Shown: piece by piece, positions 27,169 through 38,400 of the stretch
How the letters are laid out: each line of letters starts with the position of its first letter
Position numbering within the stretch: position 1 is the first letter of the stretch
Assembly (NCBI RefSeq): GCF_002443255.2
Contig: NW_019211458.1
Location: 26,068,485-26,132,484, forward strand
Reading direction: 5' to 3'
Origin: Varroa destructor
Lineage: Eukaryota > Arthropoda > Arachnida > Mesostigmata > Varroidae
Length of the DNA: 64,000 nucleotides
Position numbers and translations under genes: made by a program
The notes under the pieces: generated by a model
What the model saw: the letters and a program-made list of their open reading frames with translations, nothing else
Database searches by the model: none
What the model was told of the DNA's origin: nothing

Positions 27169-27210
27169 ATGGAGCACACAAATCTCGGACAATACAGCAG
27201 AGTTCTTATT
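27169..27210 (+). CDS. Candidate first coding exon of an unidentified gene
   Basis: An ATG preceded by CACAGAG opens 14 codons (MEHTNLGQYSRVLI) that end exactly at GTAAGTAT, a near-perfect donor, in phase 0. A possible phase-0 follow-on is the 18-nt segment 28011-28028, bounded by a strong TTGTTTTTTACAG acceptor and a GTACGT donor, but I cannot extend the chain further. It does not join in frame to RTEL1: every acceptor tested upstream of the RTEL1 ATG gives a stop. It may be real or chance. Confidence 0.22.
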
Positions 27211-27614
27211 GTAAGTATATTTTCATATCATATTTAAATATTTGTTTAGGAATAAATATGAGTAAAATTTCGTCATTGATTTAGCACTATTAGATTTTGC
27301 TCCTGCAAACACCTGAACCTGGAAAACGCCATAACAACTAAAGGATTAATGCTGCTCGTAGATCTTAGAACCGATCGTTAGTTTACGCATTCATTACGTA
27401 CACTAAAACGAGTTATTTCATTATTAGCGGTTAGCAATTACTGCGTTAACATCCGTGCCCGCCGATCGTCGCCTGCACTCTACCGTAGGGTAGCGATGAT
27501 GTGAACTGGGAAAAGTTTTCTCCCGTAATTTTCAGGACACGCTCGCAAAAACGAACCCCGAGTCATTAGATGAGCCAAAGTCGAAGCGTCCGCAACTCGA
27601 CTGCCCTCGGAATT

Positions 27615-27671
27615 TATTTACCCGCGGACGGGCGGGAGCCTGGCAGGCTCCCGCCCGTCCGCGGGTAAATA
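27615..27671. repeat. Perfect 27-bp GC-rich inverted repeat (hairpin)
   Basis: The left arm is 27615-27641 and the right arm 27645-27671, with a 3-nt spacer (GGC). All 27 positions pair. The inner 21 bp are nearly all G/C (CCCGCGGACGGGCGGGAGCC on the left), whereas the surrounding genome is AT-rich; the outer 6 bp are TATTTA/TAAATA. The repeat sits in a locally GC-richer patch, about 27430-27850. It could be a transposon end, a fold-back element, a structured RNA gene or a recent palindromic duplication. I see no open frame through it. Confidence 0.95.
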
Positions 27672-30616
27672 GGTGAAAATGGGGCTTGCCAACGCAAGTT
27701 CGTTAATTTCGGCCCTAGACGCGTTATGTTATCCCGCACAGAGCAAATTAGGGAACGTAGGCTGGTCAAAATTATCCTGAATTCGCGTCCATCACCAGCA
27801 CTCGTTTCTCCCGCACAAACGGGCTGAGTGCTTCAACGGCTCTCCTTATGAAGACTTTTGATCACTAACGGCTCACAAGACTTAAGCACAGACTACGGAG
27901 GTTAGATAAGTTGAACCGCCTGTGGGTCGTGGCTGAATTTATCCATCCTCTACTCAATGTTCAAGCAGTTGGAGTTGATACTGAAGAGTTGGTTCTGTTG
28001 TTTTTTACAGCCTGATACTACTTGTTTGGTACGTATAATACTTGTTAGATTTATGTGTATTCTTCTTAATATTTTTGAATGGCTAAAATCACTATTTTTA
28101 AAGTCGTTTAGTAAAACAACGGGTTCTATTGCATACTGCATTAAGGTCACTGCGTAAACATTTCGAAAGCACAGATGTTCCAGTTAGCTTGCTAAAAAAT
28201 TTTCTCACGAACACAAATATCGAACATTTATGTAAAAATCAGGTAATGTTAAATAAGATTGCGTTTGACATCGTAAGCTTCGTGATCGCATGAATTGACT
28301 CATATTATCATTATTAGTAACAATGCCTTTGTAAGCATGAAGCACTTCATAAAACCACGTTCGTCACCCGGCGAAGCTTGATTAACTTGTGCCTGAAGCC
28401 TATCAATGGCGATCTATTCTATACAGTAATGTACATGTTACATCCTTCACTAGTCGAACACCAATTTCAATTACTAACTCTGTAAGGAAAATTTCAGCAA
28501 AGGAGGCCACAACTCTGTAAATGCAACTTCCTCTCCCCATACGTACAGAAATATAGCTTTATCCACCTATTGGACCGGCGATCTCGATACTCGTTCGGCG
28601 GTACGGTTCGCAAACCCCCTAAGACAAACACTATCTGAAAATTGCATGTGTTCTGATAGCTTATTAAGCACAGCGCTTCAGTAATAAAAAATAGAATTCA
28701 TCAGGTATTGGATCAATGTAAATCTCAGTTTCTTCATCTATTTCGTTAGTCTGTTGATATTTACACAAACGAAAGCAGACGATTTTGATTAACATTAGGG
28801 AGATGCAAGAATCTCCTTGAAAGTCTATCTTACTCTTGTCAGTTCCATGTTCACAGGTTGGAACAGGTAACTTATCCGAAGATACATATAAGCTTGTTAG
28901 TAACTTTTTTCTTTGTAAGTTGTTAGTTACTTGTTTGTAAGTTAGTTCTGAAGTAAACTTGGCTGAAACACAACTTACTGAAGAATGCGAGTGTAGTCGC
29001 CTATTAAAGACTGCTCAGGGGAGTTCAGCAAGCTGATAAAAAACGTTTATAACATTTTTTAGGAATTACCGAACAAATATACGTACGCGAAATTCTTCAG
29101 TCTCTGTTATATAGCAACCTCGGGCGGTTCTATATTTAAATGTTTACTCTGTTATACTTACTCGTATGATATAAATGTGCAACATTAATACAGTATGATA
29201 TGGTTCGTCATTCATACAACTTATGTATATAGTTATACAGCTAAGAAAGTATTTAAACACATTAAATTAAATATTATGGTTCATACATTTCAAACTTCTA
29301 TTAGGTCCGTTCGCAATTTATCGTCTGTTTGTCTTCCTTTGAGTCAGCTGCTAGCAGGACGGCCTGCGAGCTTGTTCGAACAAATAGGCCCGCGATACGA
29401 GCCACCTGATTGTCTCGTAAACTGCTGGAATGACAAGTAGTAAGTAAATAATTGTTTTGGGCCACTTCGAGGACACAGAAGCAACGAACCCCTAACAGAT
29501 ACAAACACGCGATTTTATATTTCCAGCAAGACGCTCTATTACTAGTAGGTGTACACATAGATTTTAATGCAGCCGGCTGTGATTTTTGTTTTCTGTGCTG
29601 CGAATATAATCAACAGTAGGCACTTGCGGAATAGAATATAAATTTAATTACTATTTGAACGAAATTTGATTACTATTTGGTGCAAATTTTTTTTACTATA
29701 ATACTTGAAAAAAGAGTATATGCAATATTTATCTTTGATTGAATTGCAAATACTGATCATTAGCGCGTGACTAAGGAGACACCTACCTTGAAATGAAATA
29801 TGCAATCGCCATAGAAAAAGGAAGTACGGGCAAACTTGAACACGTTCAACAGTTTAGTAGATAATCATATAAACCTGAACTTAACGACAATGTTGCGTTA
29901 TGATGAGAGGAAACTTAACTGTTCACTCAAATGCAATATTACACAACTGCGACACGATAGTATAATTTTTGTTTTTACAGTATGCATTCCATTCGTTACC
30001 AATTCGTGCTGTCTCATGGAAAAAAAAAGTAGTTTTTATTGAATTCAGCCCCGCGAACACCCGCGTTCAGAGTTTTACTAGTTTTTTTTTTACTTCGTTC
30101 CAACATAAATCATACCTCTGGATCACTTCAAATTAAGAGGTAACGTGAAGATTTTCAACTTGGTCCGCTCCAACTTAGAACTGGTCCTCATGCTTCTAGC
30201 TTTAGGTCTGTAGTATATAACAGATAAGATATACTTCAGACCCGATGATTATTTAGAATCAGAAATATTATTATAGTCGCGTATTGGAGAATGAGCATGT
30301 ATACTTTTGAGTACTCTGATGGTCTTCTTATTAGCGGGATTTGCACGCATTAAATATTAGTCTTGTTAAAACGACCTATAAAAGGCTTGAAATATAATTT
30401 AAACGAGTTGCCGTATCACTGACTAAAATACATCTTGAACTATGTGATGGGCAAAAGACGGTTTGGGTATTCATCAATTATGAAGTCAAGTAATTGTCGA
30501 CTAGAAATACTCATGGCTTTATCGACTAATATGAATGGCTTAAGCTATGTTTTTTTGGCAGTCACTGCAACTGTTCTTTTTTTAGACAACCGTAGGTGAC
30601 CCTATATTAGTTCGCT
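27672..30616. other. Intergenic tract upstream of RTEL1
   Basis: No confident gene. A polypyrimidine acceptor CTGTTCTTTTTTTAG ends at 30585, 31 bases before the RTEL1 ATG. RTEL1 may therefore have a non-coding first exon somewhere in this tract. A GC-richer open frame at 29276-29440 is listed separately. Confidence 0.5.
29276..29440 (+). CDS. Possible 54-residue open frame, unidentified
   Basis: An ATG opens 54 codons ending in TAG. The base composition is clearly more GC-rich than its surroundings over about 29310-29430. The N-terminus is basic and Ser-rich without early acidic residues (MVHTFQTSIRSVRNLSSV), which would be compatible with a mitochondrial presequence. The C-terminal half has LLAGRPASLFEQIGPRYEPP. 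It could instead be the last exon of a longer gene, since an AG acceptor lies at the start of the GC-rich part. The opposite strand is also open here. I do not recognise it. Confidence 0.2.
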   Translation: MVHTFQTSIRSVRNLSSVCLPLSQLLAGRPASLFEQIGPRYEPPDCLVNCWNDK

Positions 30617-33600
30617 ATGGATGAAAAAGAAACCACGGGACACGCACACGTAGCATCGGAGCTAGACGTGTTGGAACCCCCACTGTTCTCAGCGACCCCT
30701 CGATCTGCCCTTGTTGAGATTCGTTTGGTGAATGTCCACTTTCCGTTCGAACCATACGAAATCCAGAAAGATTATATGTCAGCTGTCATCGAGTGCCTGC
30801 AGAAACGTTGGAATGGTCTTCTTGAAAGCCCCACAGGCACCGGAAAAACCCTTAGCCTATTATGCGCTTCATTGGCGTGGTTGGAAGATCGGAAAGCGGC
30901 CCTCCAATTGCAAGGTACGTAGCAAAGCGTTTTTAGACTGAGCATGAACTGCTCCATGAGCATGAACGTGATCCAAGCTTGATGAAAGAAGTAGAAAGTA
31001 AAGGTCTAAAATAAAAATAAAAAAGAAAAAAAACAAAAAGGAAAAGTAAACTTTTCCTCACTGGTTTGGGTTAGAGTGTTGGGCACGAGGACACAAAAAC
31101 GTGTATACGAAATAATTTTCATTAATCTATAGATGCGTTTAGTGATAAATTATTAATTAATGTTTGTATTTGGCATCCAAGGAACGGGTGGTACGTTAGC
31201 TGGCCTTCGATCTCCAGACCCCCAAATCGGCTACAGTTCAGTGCCCAGTACAACTAGTGGGAGCCTTTCATCGTCGTTCGACCGATCGACCCAAATTCTT
31301 TATTCATCCCGAACACATTCTCAACTATTGCAAGCCAGCCGTGAATTGAAGCGAACCCGTTATGGTTATATGAACAGTATTGTTCTTGGTTCGCGTGATC
31401 AGCTTTGTATAAATTCCGAGGTTAACACATTGCCTTCGTCTCAACAGAAGATTCGAAGATGCCAAGTGCTCGTTAACACAAGAGCCTGTGAATTTTACCG
31501 CAACTATGAGACAAAAGTAAGTTAACATTCACGTTTTCGCTAGGTTCAATTGGCTTATAATCAAATTAATAATGAGGCAGAAACACTAGGAAATTTATTG
31601 TACACTTGCCTCTCATTGTCACACTAAATGATGATAGTTAAGTCACCGCTAGCTATATATGTTTCGTTGGTCGCTGCTCGTTTCCCTTTAATCTCTCCTC
31701 TAGGTTAGCCATGAAGACTACTCAAAAAAGCACGTTATCGATATCGAGGACCTCGTAACACTGGGACGACGGCACCAATGCTGTCCTTACTACGCGACAA
31801 AGATTCTTCGCAAAAAAAGTGACGTAATCTTTGTCCCGTACAATTATATCGTCGACCCGTCCACCCGTCGATCGCAGGCTATCGAACTGGATGGAAACGT
31901 TGTCATTTTTGACGAAGCTCATAATATCGAGTCGTTTTGTGAAGACTCATTATCGTTTTCGATGAGCTCGACTGATTTGGCCGCATCCGTGAAGGAGCTC
32001 GATGGCATCAGTGCTACGCTAGTAAATGGTGAAAATGCTGATACCCTTGATTTCGACGTGAATGAACTATCCGTACTAAAAACCATGTTGCTTGAACTTG
32101 AGCAGAAGTTTGACAACGCCTCTGAGACGGGAAAGCACTACGACGGCGACTTTTTGGTCGTGATGCTGAAGGAAACGGAAATCGATGCTCAACATGAAAA
32201 GATCATCGGTCTGTTAGATTCGATTCTCAAGTACATACAAAGCGTATCAACTCAGGGCATTTGGGGCCCAAAAGGAGCTGGTCTCCAGAAAACGTTAGAT
32301 ATGCTAAACACGGTTTATTCAGGCGGTACGCTTAATCAACTAAAAAAAAGCTTTAAGCTATATTTTGAGCAACAGAAAGAGACTACAAAAGAAGTGTTTG
32401 TTATTGAGAAAAAAAAGAAAAAATGGGATCTGTGTTTCGTCTGTTTAGCTCCGGGGGTTCGGATGAATTCCATCATAATGGCAGGAGTACATTCACTGAT
32501 TCTCACAAGTGGTACCCTTTCTCCAATGAAAACATTGGCAACGGAATTGGGCGTCCCTTTTCAAGTGCAACTGAGTAACGATCACATTATTACACCTGAT
32601 AAAATCGCAGTAATGTGCATTCCTCAGGGACCCGATCGGACCGAGCTGATTTCCACATACCAAAATCGAAAAAATGACAAGTACATTCGTAGCCTTGGGC
32701 TCACTATAAACGAGATGAGTCGACGAATTCCACATGGAATATTGGTGTTCTTCCCATCGTTCGCGTGCATGAAATCTCTCGTGGAACAGTGGAACGAAAT
32801 GGGAATCCTGAAAAGGCTCCGTGAGAACAAATTGCTCTTGCAAGAAGAATCAGGTTCGGCATCGTTCACCGCGACGATTCAATGCTATCGCGATGCTGTT
32901 GTGAGTAATCCTCAGGGAGCGATGCTTTTCGCTGTTTGCCGAGGTAAAAGTTCAGAAGGTGTTGATTTTTCAGACGAATATGCCCGAGCTGTGGTTATCA
33001 TCGGAATTCCATATGCACCAAAAGAGGACAACCGCGTTATGCTTAAAATGGAGTATCTAAATAAGTATGGTTCAAGCGGCATCAACGGAATGGCATGGTA
33101 TCAGATTCAGGCTATCAGAGCGATAAATCAAGCTATTGGAAGGGTCATTCGCCACCGAAACGATTTCGGAATGATCTTGTTCCTAGACAAACGCTTTTCA
33201 GAGATGGCAATCGTTAATGAACTCTCGAAATGGGTCCGAAACAAAGTTGAAACAATCCGTGAGTTCCGCAAAGCCCTCGTTGGTGTATCGACGTTTTTTC
33301 AGGCTCATAGTGTGTGCGTACGTAGCCGAAACACTAATTTTGCGGAAGATAACGGAAGTAATTATATGGGTTTCATCAACAGCGCCCAGAGGCTACCTTC
33401 AGAGGCGGGCAGTTCTAAGGTTTCAATATCGCAGAAGGTAGTAATTGATGTTGACGAAGAGGTTGGTAAGACAAGTCGTAAGCTTGTCGAGTTTTACAAG
33501 AATACAAGAATATCTGGTGATACTGAAATCACAGCAATTCGAAGTAAAAGTGTGCTTGAAGCAGTTGAGGAATTTTCCAAGCAACGCGGCCCTGTAATCG

Positions 33601-34565
33601 ACAGTTTGCCAACATTAGTTGGTTTAAAGAAGCGATCCTCCGAAGTTTTTGCAAAAAAAGAGGTTCATAAGAGAAAAAAATTAAATGTGCCTCTTCACGA
33701 TATGTTAGGAGGAGATAAAGCTAACGTAAAAGTTCAAGAAGACGCCGACGCTAAACTTGAAACAATGGGAAATCCCTTTCCCTTGGATTCTTCTCCATCT
33801 AAGTCAGATGAGCGAAACGGGACACAGGATTTGGCCATTATGGACTCCACAGTATATGATGCTAATCGGCGAAAAGATGCTCTAGAAGTAATGAAAAATA
33901 TTATGAGCGAGTTCCAGAAACATTGTAACCATGTTGCCGATTGGAGAACACGTGTTACTGAGGCAATAAAAACTTATCGACAAACCCATGATCTAAGCTT
34001 ATTTTGTCATATGCTCTCCGATCTCTTGGTGGATGCAAAGGCCCAACTAGGCCTATCCCTTTTATTGAATATATCGAAATTAACGCCGAAACATAAGTCT
34101 AAACTGGGTATGGAGATCATTGCAAGGGTGGTCCTCCGGCCAAACTCATCGGAAGCAGTCGCTTTAAAGAACTTGGCAGATAACTTGAACGTTATCAAGT
34201 CGGCCTTCATAGTCGTACAAGTCCTCCGTTGGGTTTTGGAGGGTTCCGATCAAACAAAGGAACTGAAGCAGTTTTTTGGATACTATCCACCATGTAAAAT
34301 TAGCACGGACGAGTTTAACAAACTGTACGCACAGCCGCTACCTTCGCAAAAAGCGATCCTTGAGCGGATCAAGTCGGCCATGTCTACCCAGGATTATAGG
34401 GTTGTTCTCAGGGCATTGAAAAATTTCACTATCAATAAAGATGTCACTGTTCTAGTCAATGATATGGAACTACGAAGTAAGCTCTCTGATGATCTTCGTG
34501 AGGACTTTGTAATGCTTCTAAATGTGAGGTATTATGTAGATTTCATGGTCGGCATGTGTAAATAG
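30617..34565 (+). CDS. RTEL1: Regulator of telomere elongation helicase 1 (RTEL1)
   Basis: Three coding exons, 30617-30914, 31182-31516 and 31704-34565, join in frame through GT-AG introns to give 1164 residues, close to the animal family length. This is an XPD-family superfamily 2 DNA helicase with an iron-sulfur cluster that unwinds D-loops and G-quadruplexes at telomeres and replication forks. Visible motifs are the Q-motif region FPFEPYEIQ (42-50), Walker A SPTGTGKT (71-78), four cluster cysteines (C175, C193, C202, and C238 or C237), the DEAH box (281-284), [23 protein letters not shown], and motif [11 protein letters not shown]. The C-terminal third has two helical segments resembling harmonin-homology domains (about 934-1010 and 1090-1160), which favours RTEL1 over FANCJ or DDX11. 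I see no C-terminal RING or PIP box. An AATAAA signal lies at 34642-34647. The third exon, 2.86 kb, is unusually long. Confidence 0.93.
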
Positions 34566-35494
34566 TTATGTAAATGATGTTTCTTCTTGTTTTTATAATC
34601 TAATAATTGGCATAAATTGATGCCAGCTAATCTAAGAACTAAATAAAATAACGTATTTTTATGTAGGCGATGCTATCATCATATACCAGGTCTCTCTTAT
34701 GTTAGTGTTCAATAAAATAGTAGCATAAATTTACACTGTTCCATTAAAAGGTGGCCGATCATGATAGCTAAACGTATTTAATAAACGCTTCGTTTACGCT
34801 ATTCTATACTATTTATTTCACCATGAACTAATCACATACACACGATTTGTTCCAATATTTAAAACGACTTCCTCCGACCACGTAGAACTGTAATTCCAGA
34901 CATCGGCCTGTATTTCAATGCGTTTTACTCATACACGAAGGGGTGAAGATTAGGTAAATGAAGAATGAAATGGTAAAATAAGTGTAGAACCTCTGTCTTA
35001 ACTAAATTAAGTGAGTCTATTCATTAAGTCAAACATCTTGAACGGATTTGAAATGTGCACCTAGGTAAGGTTAGGGAATTAAAATGTTGAAGTTGTTTAA
35101 AACAATTTTAATAGTTTGATAAGGCGACCGTATTGTTTAGCGATCTGACTGAGAACAAAGCATGTTTTCTGATAGAAGGGATAACCGTCCGTCCAACTAT
35201 TATTCCTATCATACATATTCAGATCAGCGAGCGGACTGAATCTTTATAATCCAAATATTCATCTTAGTAGATGCGCATTTAGTAACAGTGCATCTGCTTT
35301 TATGTGTCATGACTGTCAGAGTACTAAAATGAAGAAGGCATTTTATTCAACAAATGGAAATCAACATGTACTACAGTAAAATAATGGTATTGACAGTGAT
35401 ATACACATTAGGATTATTACTGGCTTCATGGAACATCCTGTTAGATCATATGGACGACAATCGGCTTGATACTAATTCGAACACGTGCTGCACA
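34566..35494. other. Convergent 3' intergenic region of RTEL1 and MLH1
   Basis: This 929-bp stretch separates the two stop codons. It carries AATAAA on the plus strand at 34642-34647 for RTEL1 and AATAAA on the minus strand at 35342-35347 for MLH1. The two 3' untranslated regions therefore need not overlap. No further gene is visible. Confidence 0.75.
35342..35347 (-). terminator. MLH1 polyadenylation signal
   Basis: AATAAA on the minus strand lies about 150 bases downstream of the MLH1 stop codon, a typical distance. Confidence 0.6.
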
Positions 35495-38400
35495 TCAGCA
35501 ACGCTCGAATACTTTATAGAGCTCCTCAGTTGAAGTCAACCTAACTAGTTTTTTCATAAACTTGGAGCGCACTTTGAGCTTTCGTCGTATTGCTGGAAAG
35601 ACAATATCTGCTAAGTCGGTTTCTGAACAGCTGCTTGCGTAGAAGTGTGCAAGTACCGTGCACACTCCACTGAAACAGGCCTTTTCATTCTCCCAGTTCA
35701 CATCGGATGCTAATCGTAGTAGAAATAGCGGTAGTTGTCCAGGCCGTGGTTTAAGACCGTTGACTAGGACCGGCACTCGGTATATGTACCCGTCCAGAAT
35801 ACCTAACGAAAAATATTCGGCCAACATTTGAGCTCGAGCCTCGAGAGTTTTTCGCGCCATTGCGACTAGCTCTTCTTGGCAATTCATCTCGATTTCATAT
35901 CCGGACTCCGTAGACTGAAGTGCCAAAGTTAACAGGTCGTTTAATGGCATCGGCTCGAACTCGAACGCGGGAAAACTGCTAAATCTTTCGAGTGCACACT
36001 GGTAAAATAAAGCCTTTGAAAAAGACATGTGGTTGACCATCATTAAGCTGGTTCCGATTTGCACTAGGGAACATTTGCTGGATACGACACCGACGAACGT
36101 TAACTTGGAAAGTTTCCGGCACAACTCTGAATCGGCGCTTATTGCCAGCTCTTCACGCAGCTCCAAAACCTATTGGTACCATAGCGAAATAGAGCTATTA
36201 TTATTGTCACATACGCAAAACTACCTTCCGTTTGTAAGATAATGATGTTCACCTGGGCGTGATATAATTACGCTCATTTTAAAGTAATACCATAAAAGCA
36301 ATTCCACAAGCAGTAAATATACATTTAAAAAATCTCTACCTATATTCAGAAGTGTCTTCTTACACTTGTGAGTAGTGTCTGCGATTCCTGATTTGGTGTT
36401 CCATTAGTAACCTGCTGAGAGAAAAAAGTTGTCAGCTTCTCCTGAGAAGAATCGGTTCGGACTACTCCTTTGTCATCTCTGGGTTGCTGGTGCTTTCCAT
36501 TGCCATCTACAGCAGGTTCCTGAGTTTTTTCGCTTCGACGAGATTCCTGGGCGTCTCCTAACTCGTTTCCGAATGAAAGGACCGGCTGCTTTGTCAGGTA
36601 GTGTCTACAAAAAGTAAAACAGGGCCGGAGCCATTACCCAGCTTTTAAAGTTGCCGGAAAATATTTTTTAGATTGATAAAATATAAACAGAGTCATTTAT
36701 GTCGGTAGCTTTAAAACAGATACTGAGAAGCCTCTTGATCTGGCTGAGGTACCAGGCACTTACTCCTACGTAGATAATTGTAACATCGGACTATTGGTCA
36801 ATGTATACGTTCTATGCCATGATAATCTCTTATAGGATCTTTTTTATAGAATCTTTTATAGGATGTAGGTGATCTGTTCAATATAATTAATGGTCAATTT
36901 TTATTACCATTATTATGCACTCATTATTCGGGTTAGAATGTGTTAGCTTTAGCCATCTTGGCATGTAATAATGTGACAAACACCGTGAGGCAAAAATTTT
37001 TTGAACTAAAGCCTACCTTCCTCTATTGTAAAATATAGGGCTTCACCGACACACAAAATGCCCTCAGAAATGTGGTACGCCGCATTGCTATGTCCCGCCA
37101 GATAACTTCCATCACTATTTAAGAGAAGCCTAGTAGCAAACTTTTATAACAGCTGTCTGTAAGACCAGGGGAAAATGGGCCTGAAATATCGAATTTTTCT
37201 ATCTACATCCAAGTAAATATATTATTGTAAATAAAAAATAAAAGCGTATATACCTGGATGAGTCACAATCAAATAAAGTTTTATCCACAGCTCCTTGTAG
37301 TTTCTCGAGGATGTATTCTTGATGTAAGAATCCAACTTCACTTTTGGTCGGATGGACGTTCACGTCCACATTCTCAGTGGGCATCGTTAACGAAAGGTAG
37401 ATGAACGGTTTGTCGTCTTTACGCAGATACCTTTGGTAGATCGTGTCCAGACAATTTCGAATCGCACCGGAGTCGACCAGCCTAATGTTTAACGGGCGAC
37501 AATACTATTTAATTAGCTGTTGTGCATTAAATAAGCTAAGCCTGTTGAAACCATATACTAATCACATGTAAATCATGTAATGTACATACGAATTTAAAGA
37601 ACTTATACGTGTAAGCCATTTAAATCGATAGAGTTTACCGATTGTTGATGAAGAGGATAAATTGGGTCCGCCTTTTGCTTGAGTAGTTCGCCTTAGAAAT
37701 GTATCCCTTTACCCTATAAAATTTGACCAAGACGCAACAAAACTATGTAAAAGCTGTCCTTGTATCAGAAGATAGGTATTGATTCCATGTATTATACTGA
37801 AGATAGTAAAAAGTCATTCAGGATAGATAGTTCTTTGCAATTAAATCGGAGCGCGCCGCAATGGTATCCCAGACATTTGTAACAGAGTTCATTGCCGTTG
37901 CATTATAGCAGAATATTAAAGACTGCAAGTCTTTGAATTTATGAGGTTGTTTTGTTTTAAAACTTGTTTTTTAGTTATTTGGCTATCCATCTTCGTATAT
38001 ACGTACCTATCAATCCAGCAACAATACTATCTTGAAACGGACCTAAGAAACGCCTGATCTCATAAGATTCTGTTATTATAATTGAGCGGATAGCTACCTC
38101 CAAGGAAATATAAAAGATATTTCCTTGAACCAATATCACTGATCACCCATATTGATTTAAGAAACTAGTAGGGTCAAAAATACGTTACCGAAGAGAGATC
38201 TTGTCATCAGTAAATTCGAGAGGCAAAAGTTCTCGAGCAATTTCCTGGCCATGGAGCGCACGTATGTTCTCAATTACGGACGATTTTTTTTGCGTATTGA
38301 CAGCATAGCTAAGTTCGCCTACAAACGCCCGAAAACCAAGCTGCAAGAATCTTAGCACCCGGAGCGACGACATTGATTGTTCGCAAGCAACTTTTCAAGG

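Noticed and set aside
36429..36617. 62-codon plus-strand open frame
   Set aside because: It is antisense to MLH1 linker exon 36364-36604, which is fixed by phase on both sides.
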